A DNA stretch of 64,000 nt from an uncultured Lachnospiraceae bacterium (GTDB lineage Bacteria > Bacillota > Clostridia > Lachnospirales > Lachnospiraceae), in assembly GCA_930972465.1 (NCBI GenBank), contig CAKNHF010000001.1:99092-163091 (forward strand). The letters are read 5' to 3'. Each line of letters starts with the position of its first letter. Position 1 is the stretch's first letter. The notes under the pieces are model-generated. The model did not search any database. It saw only the letters and a program-made list of their open reading frames with translations, and was not told the origin of the DNA. A program made the position numbers and the translations under genes. Shown here in pieces: positions 17,610 through 26,617 of this stretch.

Positions 17610-18607
17610 TAGTGATCCTCCCTGTGTTCTAACTTCTTTCTGATTCGTATATCATCACCGATTATCTTCAGCAGTGTGTAGCTGCTTGTGATTCTGGAGA
17701 ACGACCGTTCCGTGTACAGATCCGCCAGGGACTCCAGAGAGAGATTGGTAGAGATAATCGTTGATTTCTTGTGCAACAGCCTTTCATTGATGCAGGTAAA
17801 AAACTGAGATGCAATGAAAGAATTGGTATATTCACTGCCCAGATCATCGATGATCAGAAGATCGCAGCTGAAAATATAATCGTTCATATTACGCGAGTCC
17901 ACATCCTTCTTGTCAAAAGTAGTCTGCGCAAGAACATTGAACAGCTGCGGAGCGGAAAAGTAGAGAACAGAAAATTCCCTCTCCATGATCTCCCGCGCTA
18001 TGCAGGCGGACAGATAGGTCTTCCCTACGCCCACGCTGCCATAGAAAAAGAGATTGCGGAAATCTTTTCCGAAACTGTCGATAAACTGATGGCATATCTG
18101 AAGCGTATCCTCCATGATCTCACGTGCGGAACGCCCAGTCTTTTTATCATAATAAGAAGGCGAGTAAAAATCAAGCCTGAAATTCTTAAAATCAGCTTCA
18201 ACGGGAAGTTCAAGTATATTGGACTCTTCATACAACAGCTTTATGATTGCTTTTCTGAAACAATGGCACTTCTGATTGCCGATATAGCCGGTATCTTTGC
18301 AGTCTTTGCATTCATATACCGGCTCAAGATAATCTGCCGGGAAACCGGCGGATGTGAGCAGGCTCTGTTTGCTGCTCCGCAGTATGGCGAGCTCTTCCTT
18401 TAATGAAGCGATCGCTTTGTCATCTCCGTTGAGAAGTTTCTTCCCGTATTGAACGGAGAGAATAGAGATGGAGTCATCCAGCGACTTGAACTCCGGAATC
18501 TTTTGGTATACCTCTTCGTAACGGGCTGTCTGGATGTCGTGACTCTTCAGCTGTTTTTTTTCATATTCCCGCATGATGGCATAGTATTGTGAATTTCTTA
18601 ATCCCAT
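17609..18607 (-). CDS. DnaC/DnaI-like helicase-loader ATPase
   Basis: This 332-residue AAA+ protein has an N-terminal helical part with a zinc-ribbon-like CKDCKDTGYIGNQKCHC (about residues 96-112), typical of Firmicutes DnaI-like loaders. Walker A is GSVGVGKT (about 190-197) and Walker B LLIIDDLGSE (about 250-259); an arginine-finger region follows. Such proteins load the replicative helicase onto DNA at the origin or during restart. It is 14 nt downstream of the DnaD-like gene, its expected partner, and overlaps prs by 1 nt. Confidence 0.88.
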   Translation of the reverse strand: MGLRNSQYYAIMREYEKKQLKSHDIQTARYEEVYQKIPEFKSLDDSISILSVQYGKKLLNGDDKAIASLKEELAILRSSKQSLLTSAGFPADYLEPVYECKDCKDTGYIGNQKCHCFRKAIIKLLYEESNILELPVEADFKNFRLDFYSPSYYDKKTGRSAREIMEDTLQICHQFIDSFGKDFRNLFFYGSVGVGKTYLSACIAREIMEREFSVLYFSAPQLFNVLAQTTFDKKDVDSRNMNDYIFSCDLLIIDDLGSEYTNSFIASQFFTCINERLLHKKSTIISTNLSLESLADLYTERSFSRITSSYTLLKIIGDDIRIRKKLEHREDH

Positions 18608-18621
18608 GAAACAGACTCCTT

Positions 18622-19638
18622 TTAATTACTCTTCAGCAGCTGCTCCTCCAGAGAGTCCATATCGTAATTTCTCCGCTCGAAATTGTTCAGATTCCGGGTC
18701 GCGGTCTTGGCTCTGGCAGAGGCCCGGTGAGAAGCCTTTTCTTTCTGAAAGGCTTCATCCAGGGATGCAATATCCGCCAGATGCCGGATGTTCTGCCCGT
18801 GCCATTTTGTAAGAATGGTGTCAGCGTACTCAAAACTGGGCTGATGTGTGGCAGAGATTGTGCGGCGGCAGGCTTCCTGTATGATATCGGTGGAAAAGCC
18901 GTATTCTTCCGCCCATTTTCTGATGTATGTAAGTTCAGACGCTGCCGGCCCGCGGTTCTTGATCCCGAAGGCGTTGAGAACGGCGAAGCAGTGTCTGTTG
19001 TAGGACATGGACTGTTCTTTTGCCTGGGCAACGGTTTCGATGCCGCTGTCTGCCCAGGAAAGCGCTACTTTCTGGATATAGTGCATACTCTTGTGTCCGT
19101 TTTCCACACAGGTTTCCAGAAGATATTCAATCAGATCTGCCGACATATGAAGACTGTCATAGAAATAGGTGATTGTTTCCACATCTGTCCGCGTGAGTGT
19201 CTTACCCAGATACTGTTCCGCAATAAAAAGAAGTGACTTGATTTCTTTCTGTGCACGGAATGTATCCAGAGGCACTGCTTTGGGAGCCGGAGCCGGCTCG
19301 GGGGCGGGCTTCTCGGCTTTCTTTGCGGAAGTCTGGGTGAGCGCGGTCTTCTGCAGTTCCAGACCGGTGATTTTTCCCTCACTGTCTTTCTCCAGAAGAA
19401 GCAGACCTGCTGATTCCCAGTAGCGGAATGCCCGGAGAACATCATTTTCCGTATTGTTCAGGCAGTCGGCTATGGTTGTGATTGTAAGGGATGAGCAGGG
19501 ATCATCCAGATGGCGGAGAAGGAAAAGGTATACTTTTACAAACTCTCCGTTGGCGTTTACCATATAGTTGTCTATGAAGTCGTTTGACAGCAGTGTCACG
19601 TTTGTCTGAAATTTGTTTTTCAAAGTCAATGTTTTCAT
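18622..19638 (-). CDS. DnaD-domain replication protein
   Basis: This 338-residue protein begins with a winged-helix DnaD N-terminal domain (MKTLTLKNKFQTNVTLLSNDFIDNY..., about 1-95). A Lys/Ala/Pro linker follows (about 105-130), then one or two DnaD C-terminal (DnaB2) domains (about 140-290) with the YxxI-type W/Y-rich segment. The basic tail has NNFERRNYDMDSLEEQLL, a conserved ending in DnaD-like proteins. These act with DnaI-type loaders in primosome assembly. It is the first gene of the minus-strand unit and is preceded by an extended -10 promoter and a DnaA-box cluster. Confidence 0.88.
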   Translation of the reverse strand: MKTLTLKNKFQTNVTLLSNDFIDNYMVNANGEFVKVYLFLLRHLDDPCSSLTITTIADCLNNTENDVLRAFRYWESAGLLLLEKDSEGKITGLELQKTALTQTSAKKAEKPAPEPAPAPKAVPLDTFRAQKEIKSLLFIAEQYLGKTLTRTDVETITYFYDSLHMSADLIEYLLETCVENGHKSMHYIQKVALSWADSGIETVAQAKEQSMSYNRHCFAVLNAFGIKNRGPAASELTYIRKWAEEYGFSTDIIQEACRRTISATHQPSFEYADTILTKWHGQNIRHLADIASLDEAFQKEKASHRASARAKTATRNLNNFERRNYDMDSLEEQLLKSN

Positions 19639-19734
19639 AATTATCCTGTCCTACTTTCTGACAAAGTCCGTATGTTTCTAAAATACAAGGGCATATCATG
19701 AAAATGACATGCCTTCTGTATTAACCGTGTGCTC

Positions 19735-19740
19735 ATTATA
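19735..19740 (-). promoter_or_regulatory. Promoter -10 of the dnaD-dnaC-prs unit
   Basis: On the minus strand an extended -10 TGTTATAAT occurs, with no good -35. The leader also contains an imperfect GGCAT.../...ATGCC hairpin at about 19690-19713. Confidence 0.55.
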
Positions 19741-19794
19741 ACACTACCCTATATAACTTAAAAAGCACTTTCTCGTGGGTAAATCCCGGTTTTT

Positions 19795-19847
19795 TGTAGA
19801 TAACTCTGTGTAGAAAGTGTGGATAACCTGTGTATAAATGTGGTTAT
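19795..19847 (+). promoter_or_regulatory. Cluster of DnaA-box-like sequences
   Basis: Sites matching TGTGNATAA (reverse of TTATNCACA) occur at 19818-19826 (TGTGGATAA, exact) and 19829-19837 (TGTGTATAA, exact). One-mismatch forms lie at 19795-19803 (TGTAGATAA) and 19839-19847 (TGTGGTTAT), plus a weaker TGTGTAGAA near 19808. All face the same way and lie between murC and the dnaD promoter. Confidence 0.65.
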
Positions 19848-21220
19848 CTGAGAAGATCCTCGCCGACTGTAACGATATCTCCTGCCCCCATAGTTATGAG
19901 CAGGTCTCCGGGGCGGCAGTTTTCTCTCAGATAGGATTCGATTTCTTCGAAGCTCGGAAAATAGTGCGCATCGGTTCCGAGACCGGCCGCTTCTTTGGCG
20001 AGATCTGCGGAGGAAATTCCCAGTGTATCCGTTTCTCTGGCTGCGTAGATATCTGCCAGAATAAGGTGGTCTGTATGGGAAAGAGCCTCGGCAAATTCGT
20101 GGAAGAATGCTTTTGTACGTGTGTATGTATGAGGCTGGAATACACACCATAATTTTTCATGAGGATAATGCCGGGCAGCTTTCAGCGTTGCCTTGATCTC
20201 CGTGGGATGATGCGCGTAGTCATCCACAACTGTAACACCGTTAAAGGTTCCTTTATATTCAAACCGGCGGTCTGTTCCGTGGAAAGATAACAGACCTTTC
20301 TTTATGGTCTCCATAGGAATATTGAGAAGCTCGGCCACGGCGATTGAAGCCAGAGCGTTGGAGACGTTGTGGTCTCCTGTTACAGACAGGGAGATGCGTT
20401 CGGATTCCCGGCCCTGCCTTACAAGATCAAAGGAGACATGTCCTTTTTCATCATAGTCAATATTCGACGAACTGTAGTCGAATCTGTCGGATGATCCATA
20501 AGTAATAACACGGCAGTCAAGCCCCTGACAAATCTCGTCATAATTACTGATCTCGCCATTGATTACAAGAGTTCCGTCCGAGGGCAGAAGCTCCGCGAAC
20601 TGACGGAAAGAATGGCGGATATCTTCCAGATCCTTAAAGAAATCCAGATGGTCTTCTTCAATATTAAGTATTACGCTGATCTTTGGAAAGAAATGAAGAA
20701 AACTGTTCGTGTACTCACAGGCCTCTGTAATGAATGTCTCCGATTTCCCCACTCGGATATTTCCGCCGATCGCCTGAAGGATCCCGCCGACCGAGATAGT
20801 CGGATCCATATCTCCGGCCAGGAGGATGTGAGAAATCATGGAGGTGGTAGTTGTCTTACCGTGGGTGCCGGACACGGCGATCGGGGTATCATAGTTCTTC
20901 ATGAGCTGCCCCAGAAGTTCCGCGCGGGTAAGCATGGGAATCTTGCGCGCAACCGCCTCGATCAGTTCCGGATTCGTGCGGCTGATCGCTGCCGTGTAGA
21001 CTACACAGTCGATTCCGTCGATAATATTTTCGGCTTTCTGACCGTAAAAGATCTGTGCGCCTTCAGACGCAAGCTTTTTTGTCAGCGGAGATTCCTTGGA
21101 ATCAGAGCCGGATACAGTAAATCCTTCCTCAAGAAGAATCTCAGCCAGACCGCTCATGCTGATGCCTCCGATACCGATAAAGTGAACGTGGATCGGTTTC
21201 TGAAAATCAATTTTATACAT
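19844..21220 (-). CDS. murC: UDP-N-acetylmuramate--L-alanine ligase
   Basis: This 458-residue cytoplasmic Mur ligase adds L-alanine to UDP-MurNAc in an ATP-dependent step of peptidoglycan synthesis. The N-terminal Rossmann domain has HFIGIGGISMSGLAEIL (about 14-30). The ATP loop is SGTHGKTTTTSM (about 117-128) and the Mur-ligase ENTxHxD-like region appears as EACEYTNSFLHF. The C-terminal domain begins around 315 with VVDDYAHHPTEI. The length is standard. The stop codon overlaps the last DnaA-like box. A minus-strand TATAAT (complement at 21350-21355) may be its -10. Confidence 0.96.
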   Translation of the reverse strand: MYKIDFQKPIHVHFIGIGGISMSGLAEILLEEGFTVSGSDSKESPLTKKLASEGAQIFYGQKAENIIDGIDCVVYTAAISRTNPELIEAVARKIPMLTRAELLGQLMKNYDTPIAVSGTHGKTTTTSMISHILLAGDMDPTISVGGILQAIGGNIRVGKSETFITEACEYTNSFLHFFPKISVILNIEEDHLDFFKDLEDIRHSFRQFAELLPSDGTLVINGEISNYDEICQGLDCRVITYGSSDRFDYSSSNIDYDEKGHVSFDLVRQGRESERISLSVTGDHNVSNALASIAVAELLNIPMETIKKGLLSFHGTDRRFEYKGTFNGVTVVDDYAHHPTEIKATLKAARHYPHEKLWCVFQPHTYTRTKAFFHEFAEALSHTDHLILADIYAARETDTLGISSADLAKEAAGLGTDAHYFPSFEEIESYLRENCRPGDLLITMGAGDIVTVGEDLLR

Positions 21221-21349
21221 TTTTATATGCCCCTTTGATATGTTTTTGGTTCCCGCTTACACGTATCCCGGATATGAAAATACGTGCGGAAGAAGAAAAA
21301 AATTAGAAAAAACAGTGTTTTTTATTCATAAAGAGTTCTTGTCTACTAT

Positions 21350-21355
21350 ATTATA
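21350..21355 (-). promoter_or_regulatory. Possible -10 of murC
   Basis: The minus-strand reading is TATAAT within a very AT-rich tract. There is no convincing -35, and the leader to murC would be about 120 nt. Confidence 0.3.
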
Positions 21356-21442
21356 CTATATATGATAAAAATTAAAAGCAGATCTTTTTGTTTGAATTTC
21401 ACAAAAAAGATAAAAAAGATTAAAAAAAATTGTAAAAAATTA

Positions 21443-21470
21443 TTGGATAAAGAAAAATCTATGGTATAAT
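21443..21470 (+). promoter_or_regulatory. Promoter of glgC-glgD
   Basis: TTGGAT at 21443-21448, a 16-bp spacer and a consensus extended -10 TGGTATAAT ending at 21470. Confidence 0.75.
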
Positions 21471-21501
21471 AGATGAAACCAACTAGAAATGAGGTGACGC
21501 A

Positions 21502-22776
21502 ATGTTTAAAAAGGAAATGATTGCCATGCTGTTGGCGGGCGGACAGGGCAGTCGGCTGGGGGTTCTTACGGCCAAGGTTGCAAAGCCGGCCGTAGCTTTT
21601 GGCGGGAAATATCGTATTATTGATTTTCCGCTGAGCAACTGTATCAATTCAGGAATTGATACGGTAGGGGTTTTGACGCAGTATCAGCCTTTGCGTCTGA
21701 ACACCCATATCGGGATCGGTATTCCGTGGGATCTGGACCGCAATGTAGGAGGAGTTTCCATTCTGCCTCCGTACGAGAAAAGTTCTAACAGTGAGTGGTA
21801 TACAGGTACTGCGAATGCGATCTATCAGAACATGAATTATATGGAAACATATAATCCGGATTATGTCCTGATTCTGTCAGGAGATCATATTTATAAGATG
21901 GATTATGAAGTAATGCTGGATTTCCATAAGGCGAACAAAGCCGATGTGACAATTGCGGCGATGCCGGTGCCGATGGAAGAAGCAAGCCGTTTCGGCATCG
22001 TTGTAACAGACAGTGACGGAAAGATAAGAGAGTTTGAAGAAAAACCGGAAAAACCGAGCAGCAACCTTGCATCCATGGGAATATATATATTCAGCTGGCC
22101 GGTGCTGAAAGAAGCGCTGATCAAACTGAAAGATCAGCCCAACTGCGATTTCGGCAAGCATATTATACCGTATTGTCATGAAAAGGGAGACAGGCTGTTT
22201 GCATATGAGTATAACGGTTACTGGAAAGATGTCGGAACGCTCAGTTCCTACTGGGAAGCCAACATGGAACTGATCGATATTATTCCGGAGTTTAACCTTT
22301 ATGAAGAATTCTGGAAGATTTATACAAACAGCGCGAATATTCCTCCTCAGTATATTGCAGAACAGGGAGTCGTTGACAGATGCATAATCAGCAACGGATC
22401 AGAGATCTACGGTGAGGTGCACAGTTCGGTTCTCGGAGGAAGCATTATTGTCGGGAAGGGAAGCGTTGTAAGAGACTCGATCATAATGCAGGGCGTTACG
22501 ATCGGTGAGAACTGTGTGATCGACAAAGCGATCATCGCAGAAGATACAGTGATAGGAGATAATGTGGTCATCGGAGTCGGAAGTGAAGTGCCGAACCGGA
22601 TGAAACCTAACATATACAGTGGCGGTCTGGCAACGATCGGCGAGAATTCAGTGATCCCGTCAGGCGTGCAGATCGGAAAGAATACCGCTGTCAGCGGAGT
22701 GACTTCCATAGAGGATTATGACAACGGCCTGCTTGCGAGCGGGGAAACTTTGATAAAGGCAGGTGACAGAGTATGA
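21502..22776 (+). CDS. glgC: Glucose-1-phosphate adenylyltransferase, catalytic subunit
   Basis: This 424-residue ADP-glucose pyrophosphorylase provides ADP-glucose for glycogen synthesis. The nucleotidyltransferase signature [16 protein letters not shown] with K of [21 protein letters not shown] is at the N-terminus. The catalytic Asp is in [12 protein letters not shown] (about residue 115-126), the glucose-1-P-binding EEKPEKP near 180, and a left-handed beta-helix domain follows from about 300. It overlaps glgD by 4 nt (ATGA), as expected for the Firmicutes GlgC/GlgD heteromer. No glgA or glgB is in the window. Confidence 0.95.
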   Translation: MFKKEMIAMLLAGGQGSRLGVLTAKVAKPAVAFGGKYRIIDFPLSNCINSGIDTVGVLTQYQPLRLNTHIGIGIPWDLDRNVGGVSILPPYEKSSNSEWYTGTANAIYQNMNYMETYNPDYVLILSGDHIYKMDYEVMLDFHKANKADVTIAAMPVPMEEASRFGIVVTDSDGKIREFEEKPEKPSSNLASMGIYIFSWPVLKEALIKLKDQPNCDFGKHIIPYCHEKGDRLFAYEYNGYWKDVGTLSSYWEANMELIDIIPEFNLYEEFWKIYTNSANIPPQYIAEQGVVDRCIISNGSEIYGEVHSSVLGGSIIVGKGSVVRDSIIMQGVTIGENCVIDKAIIAEDTVIGDNVVIGVGSEVPNRMKPNIYSGGLATIGENSVIPSGVQIGKNTAVSGVTSIEDYDNGLLASGETLIKAGDRV

Positions 22777-23891
22777 GAGCAGTAGGAATTATCCTGGCCG
22801 GAGGCAACAGCAGGAAGATGCAGGAACTGACGGCAAAGAGGGCAGTGGCGGCAATGCCGGTGGCGGGAAGCTATCGTGCAATTGATTTCGCGCTCAGTAA
22901 TATGACGAATTCTCATATTCAGAAAGTCGCCGTTCTGACGCAGTATAATGCAAGATCTCTGAATGAACATCTGAATTCTTCAAAATGGTGGGATTTCGGA
23001 AGAAAGCAGGGAGGTCTGTTTGTATTTACTCCTACGATCACGGCTGACAACGGATACTGGTACAGGGGAACGGCGGACGCCATATATCAGAATCTTGATT
23101 TCCTCAGAAAATGCCACGAGCCGTATGTGATCATCACTTCGGGGGATGCGGTTTATAAGATGGATTACAATAAGGTTCTGGAATATCATATAGCGAAGAA
23201 AGCGGATATTACTGTAGTGTGCAAGGAACTGGAACCCGGTGAGGACGCGACCAGATTCGGAACGATCCGCATGAATGAGTCGGCAAGGATTGAAGAGTTT
23301 GAGGAGAAACCCATGGTAGCGCATTCTCAGACCGTGTCGACAGGCATATATGTAATCAGAAGAAGACAGCTTATTGATCTTGTAGAGCATTGTGCGGAGG
23401 AAGAAAGACATGATTTTGTAACCGATATTCTGATCAGATATAAGAATCTGAAAAAAATATACGGTTATAAAATAAACAGCTACTGGAGTAACATATCAAC
23501 GGTCGATGCGTATTATCGGACGAATATGGATTTCCTGAAACCTGAGGTGCGTAATTACTTTTTCAGGGAGCTTCCAAGCGTATACTCAAAAGTCAGCGAT
23601 CAGCCGCCGGCGAAATATAACCCGGGCGCAGTCGTGAAAAACAGTCTTGTAGGAAGCGGAAGCATTATCAATGGCACGATTGAAAATTCAATTATTTTCA
23701 AAAAGGTATTCGTGGGAAATAATTGTGTGATCAAAAATTCGATCATTCTTAACGACGTATATCTCGGCGATAACACATATATTGAAAACTGTATCGTAGA
23801 GAGCCGGGATACCATAAGGGCCAATACGAGACATGTCGGAGAAAATGGTGTGAAAGTAGTAGTTGAAAAGAACGAGAGGTACGCATTGTAA
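22773..23891 (+). CDS. glgD: Glucose-1-phosphate adenylyltransferase, GlgD subunit
   Basis: This 372-residue GlgC paralogue has a degraded N-terminal signature ([26 protein letters not shown] instead of GGxGxRL; key changes at the Arg/Leu pair). [12 protein letters not shown] replaces the GDHIYKMDY catalytic segment. This suggests a mainly regulatory role that raises the activity of GlgC. The beta-helix domain is present from about 270. It is translationally coupled to glgC. Confidence 0.92.
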   Translation: MRAVGIILAGGNSRKMQELTAKRAVAAMPVAGSYRAIDFALSNMTNSHIQKVAVLTQYNARSLNEHLNSSKWWDFGRKQGGLFVFTPTITADNGYWYRGTADAIYQNLDFLRKCHEPYVIITSGDAVYKMDYNKVLEYHIAKKADITVVCKELEPGEDATRFGTIRMNESARIEEFEEKPMVAHSQTVSTGIYVIRRRQLIDLVEHCAEEERHDFVTDILIRYKNLKKIYGYKINSYWSNISTVDAYYRTNMDFLKPEVRNYFFRELPSVYSKVSDQPPAKYNPGAVVKNSLVGSGSIINGTIENSIIFKKVFVGNNCVIKNSIILNDVYLGDNTYIENCIVESRDTIRANTRHVGENGVKVVVEKNERYAL

Positions 23892-23996
23892 GGATGTGCG
23901 GGATACATGGAATGTACGGATGAAGAAAGAGGGCTGCATCTGTCCGGTTCCGTGTTCTGCAGAAAATGCGGCCCGGGGAAAGGAGACTTGGAGCAT

Positions 23997-24284
23997 ATGC
24001 AAATCACTGATGTACGAGTGCGCAAAGTCGCAAAAGAGGGAAAATTGAAAGCTGTGGTATCTATTACGATCGACGATGAATTTGTCGTTCATGATATCAA
24101 AGTGATAGAAGGTGAAAAAGGACTATTTATCGCAATGCCGAGCAAGAAAGCACTTGACGGCGAATACCGCGATATTGCTCATCCGATTAATTCGGGGACA
24201 AGGGAGCGGATTCAGACAACGATCCTGAAGAAATATGAGGAGGCTCTGGAGGAAGAAGAGCCTGTAGTGGTTGATATGATGTAG
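23997..24284 (+). CDS. spoVG: Septation/sporulation regulator SpoVG
   Basis: This 95-residue protein begins [33 protein letters not shown], with the strongly conserved [18 protein letters not shown], and has the usual SpoVG length. It is a small nucleic-acid-binding regulator of septum formation and other programmes in Firmicutes. The ATG at 23997 is chosen because AAAGGAG at 23979-23985 precedes it. A longer frame from 23907 adds 30 residues never seen in SpoVG. It lies 105 nt after glgD and ends at a terminator. Confidence 0.95.
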   Translation: MQITDVRVRKVAKEGKLKAVVSITIDDEFVVHDIKVIEGEKGLFIAMPSKKALDGEYRDIAHPINSGTRERIQTTILKKYEEALEEEEPVVVDMM

Positions 24285-24331
24285 ACAGGGCTGTAAAAGT
24301 CCGGAACGGAAAAAGTGAATATGGAAAAGTG

Positions 24332-24370
24332 TCAGGCTGCTGCATTAAAAATAATGCAGCAGCCTGATTT
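24332..24370 (+). terminator. Terminator after spoVG
   Basis: A 15-bp stem, TCAGGCTGCTGCATT paired with AATGCAGCAGCCTGA, followed by TTTTGTTT. Confidence 0.92.
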
Positions 24371-24397
24371 TGTTTGACGTGAAATTTTTCCGCATGT

Positions 24398-25111
24398 CTA
24401 CGGCAGTTCAAAGACCATACTTTTCCCTGTCGCAGGATGCCTGAATTCAAGCCGGCAGGCGCAGAGTTTCAGAGATTCTGTGTTTCCGCCCGGTTTCCCG
24501 TATTTTCTGTCTCCCGCCAGAGGACATCCGATATGAGCCATCTGTACGCGAATCTGGTGGTGCCGTCCGGTGTCGAGATGGATGGATACCAATGAGGTGA
24601 CGGGAGAAGTGTCTCGGTACACTTTTTCCGTCCGGTAGTGCAGTCTGGCAGGCTTTGCGCCGGGGGTGTTTCCGCTGCAGATGCGGGACGTATTGGTTCT
24701 TCCGTCTTTTACAATATAATCTTCCAGTGTGCCCTCGGACGGATCGGGACAGCCTGTGACAACGGCGCGGTAATATTTCCCAAATCCGGCTGAAGTGAGC
24801 TGACGGTTCAGTTCTCTGGCCGCGGCAGGAGTTTTCGCAAATACAAGCAGGCCTTCCACCGGCTGATCCAGACGGTGAATGACCGCCAGATAAGGCTCTC
24901 TGCGGAGCGCTGACCCGGATTGCTTACGGGATGCGACGCTCTGACGACGCTGAATCTGCTCTCCGGTGCCGGAAGCAAGATGTGTTTTGAGAAGGCTGAC
25001 CATATCGGGCGTTCCGATCCGGGCGCTCTGGGTCGCTATGCCGGCAGGTTTATGGCAGACAATGATATGCGGATCTTCATAAATAATAAGAGAGGTAATA
25101 TCTGATTTCAT
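24398..25111 (-). CDS. RluA-family RNA pseudouridine synthase
   Basis: This 237-residue enzyme isomerises uridine to pseudouridine in rRNA or tRNA. The catalytic Asp lies in the motif VIHRLDQPVEGLLVF (about residue 83), and the later segments KYYRAVVTGCP, TGRHHQIRVQMAHIGCPLAGDRKYG (key residues R, H, Q, I, R, G, D, Y) are diagnostic. It lacks an S4 domain, which fits the short RluA/YhcT-type members. The target site is unknown. It points away from xpaC, with 166 nt between the two starts. Confidence 0.9.
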   Translation of the reverse strand: MKSDITSLIIYEDPHIIVCHKPAGIATQSARIGTPDMVSLLKTHLASGTGEQIQRRQSVASRKQSGSALRREPYLAVIHRLDQPVEGLLVFAKTPAAARELNRQLTSAGFGKYYRAVVTGCPDPSEGTLEDYIVKDGRTNTSRICSGNTPGAKPARLHYRTEKVYRDTSPVTSLVSIHLDTGRHHQIRVQMAHIGCPLAGDRKYGKPGGNTESLKLCACRLEFRHPATGKSMVFELP

Positions 25112-25177
25112 GGATGAACTCCTTTGCTGACGCAGTTTTTCTGCCTGGATTTTGCAGAGTATTTCCGCTGCGGTTTC

Positions 25178-25206
25178 TTGACTTTTATATGGGTTGCGGC
25201 TAAACT
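25178..25206 (+). promoter_or_regulatory. Promoter of xpaC-telA
   Basis: TTGACT at 25178-25183, a 17-bp spacer and TAAACT at 25201-25206. Confidence 0.75.
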
Positions 25207-25277
25207 GATTATCATATAAAAAGATTATACGGTCAAGCTTTTTGACAGAAGAAAGGCCGCGTGAAAAGAGGAATTTT

Positions 25278-26546
25278 ATGACAAATAACGAATGGGAACG
25301 GTTCGGAGATGAAATACGCAGAACGATTCAGGATGCTGTGGACAATCGTGATTTCAGCAGACTGAATCAGACTGTTTCAGACACAATAGGCAGAGCCATG
25401 GATAATGTGACACGGGGAATGAAGAACGGAGGCTGGTACAGGGAGAATCCGATGAAAAGAGGCTGGGGAGGTCAGGCGGCCGGAAATATGAACCGGGGAT
25501 ACGGGTACTCCGGAAGGAATGACAATGCCCGGAAACCGGCCGGAGAACAGCCGGCAAATGAACATCCGGTACAGCCTGCGAAGAAGCTTTTGTATCTGAA
25601 AGGAACTTCCACAAAGATCGGGGGAATGTTTCTGGCGGTGACGGGATATTTTTTTGCGGCGGGAGCGATTCTTTTCGTTCTGTTTCTTGCGCTTGGAGCG
25701 GCAGCGACAGGATGGGATCTGGTATTGAAGTTTTGTATGGCAATATTCGGAGCATTCGGCGTCGGATTTATTGCCATGGCCCTGGCCGGAACCAATATGG
25801 TGTGTTCTGTAGGAAGGTTTCGGAAATATGTTGAGATTATAAATGACAGGGAATACTGTGATGTCAAGGAGCTTGCCGGGAAAAGCGGGCGGTCTCTTAA
25901 AGCAGTCGTGAAGGATCTGAAAAAGATGATCCGAAAAGGATGGTTCTGCCAGGGGCATCTGGATGAAAAGGATACCTGCCTTATGGTCAGTGATTCGGCG
26001 TACAGCCAGTATACCGGGCTGATGGAACGGATGCGGCGGGAAAAGGAAGAACGTGAGGCGGCCGCGGCAAAACACCAGCAGGAATTTGCCAGACTTTCTC
26101 CGGAAGTACAGAAAATAGTTCAGGCCGGGGATGATTATGTCAGGAAGATACGCCAGGCAAACGATGCGATTCCGGGCGAGGAAATCTCGGCAAAAATCTC
26201 ACGTATGGAGATGCTGGTAGACAGGATTTTTGACCGGGTGGAAGAACACCCGGAGTCTGTCGATGATATCCGGAAACTGATGGAGTATTATCTGCCAACG
26301 ACAATTAAGCTTCTTGAGGCGTATGAAGATCTGGATGCACAGCCTGTACAGGGAGAAAATATCATTTCTTCGAAGAAGGAGATTGAAAAGACAATAGATA
26401 CGCTGAACACGGCGTTTGAAAAGCTGCTGGATGATCTGTTTCAGGATACGGCCTGGGATCTGTCCTCAGATATTTCTGTGCTGCACACCATGCTGGCGCA
26501 GGAGGGCCTGACAGAGGACGGTTTAAAGAAGCCGGGAAAGAAGTGA
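25278..26546 (+). CDS. XpaC-like membrane protein
   Basis: This 422-residue protein starts MTNNEWERFGDEIRRTIQDAV. It has a flexible Gly/Asn-rich region (about 55-110), two adjacent transmembrane helices (about 125-150 and 160-185), and a long cytoplasmic helical region related to the XpaC family (named for 5-bromo-4-chloroindolyl-phosphate hydrolysis). The segment KEIEKTIDTLNTAFEKLLDDLFQD near the end is typical. The ATG at 25278 follows AGAGGA. The next gene is telA; the xpaC-telA pair is also known from Bacillus. Its function is unknown. Confidence 0.8.
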   Translation: MTNNEWERFGDEIRRTIQDAVDNRDFSRLNQTVSDTIGRAMDNVTRGMKNGGWYRENPMKRGWGGQAAGNMNRGYGYSGRNDNARKPAGEQPANEHPVQPAKKLLYLKGTSTKIGGMFLAVTGYFFAAGAILFVLFLALGAAATGWDLVLKFCMAIFGAFGVGFIAMALAGTNMVCSVGRFRKYVEIINDREYCDVKELAGKSGRSLKAVVKDLKKMIRKGWFCQGHLDEKDTCLMVSDSAYSQYTGLMERMRREKEEREAAAAKHQQEFARLSPEVQKIVQAGDDYVRKIRQANDAIPGEEISAKISRMEMLVDRIFDRVEEHPESVDDIRKLMEYYLPTTIKLLEAYEDLDAQPVQGENIISSKKEIEKTIDTLNTAFEKLLDDLFQDTAWDLSSDISVLHTMLAQEGLTEDGLKKPGKK

Positions 26547-26617
26547 GAGATGATCTGAAAATACACGCTGTTCTAATGTAAAAGAGCAAAATGACAAGAC
26601 ATATGGAGGAAATGAAC

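Noticed and set aside
19639-19843. Chromosomal origin of replication
   Set aside because: DnaA boxes are present, but dnaA, dnaN and an AT-rich unwinding element with the usual gene context are missing. A regulatory or titration cluster is more likely.
23907-23996. Longer SpoVG with a CxxC-containing N-terminus
   Set aside because: The extra 30 residues do not occur in SpoVG and the ATG at 23997 has an excellent binding site. The upstream frame is read as leader.
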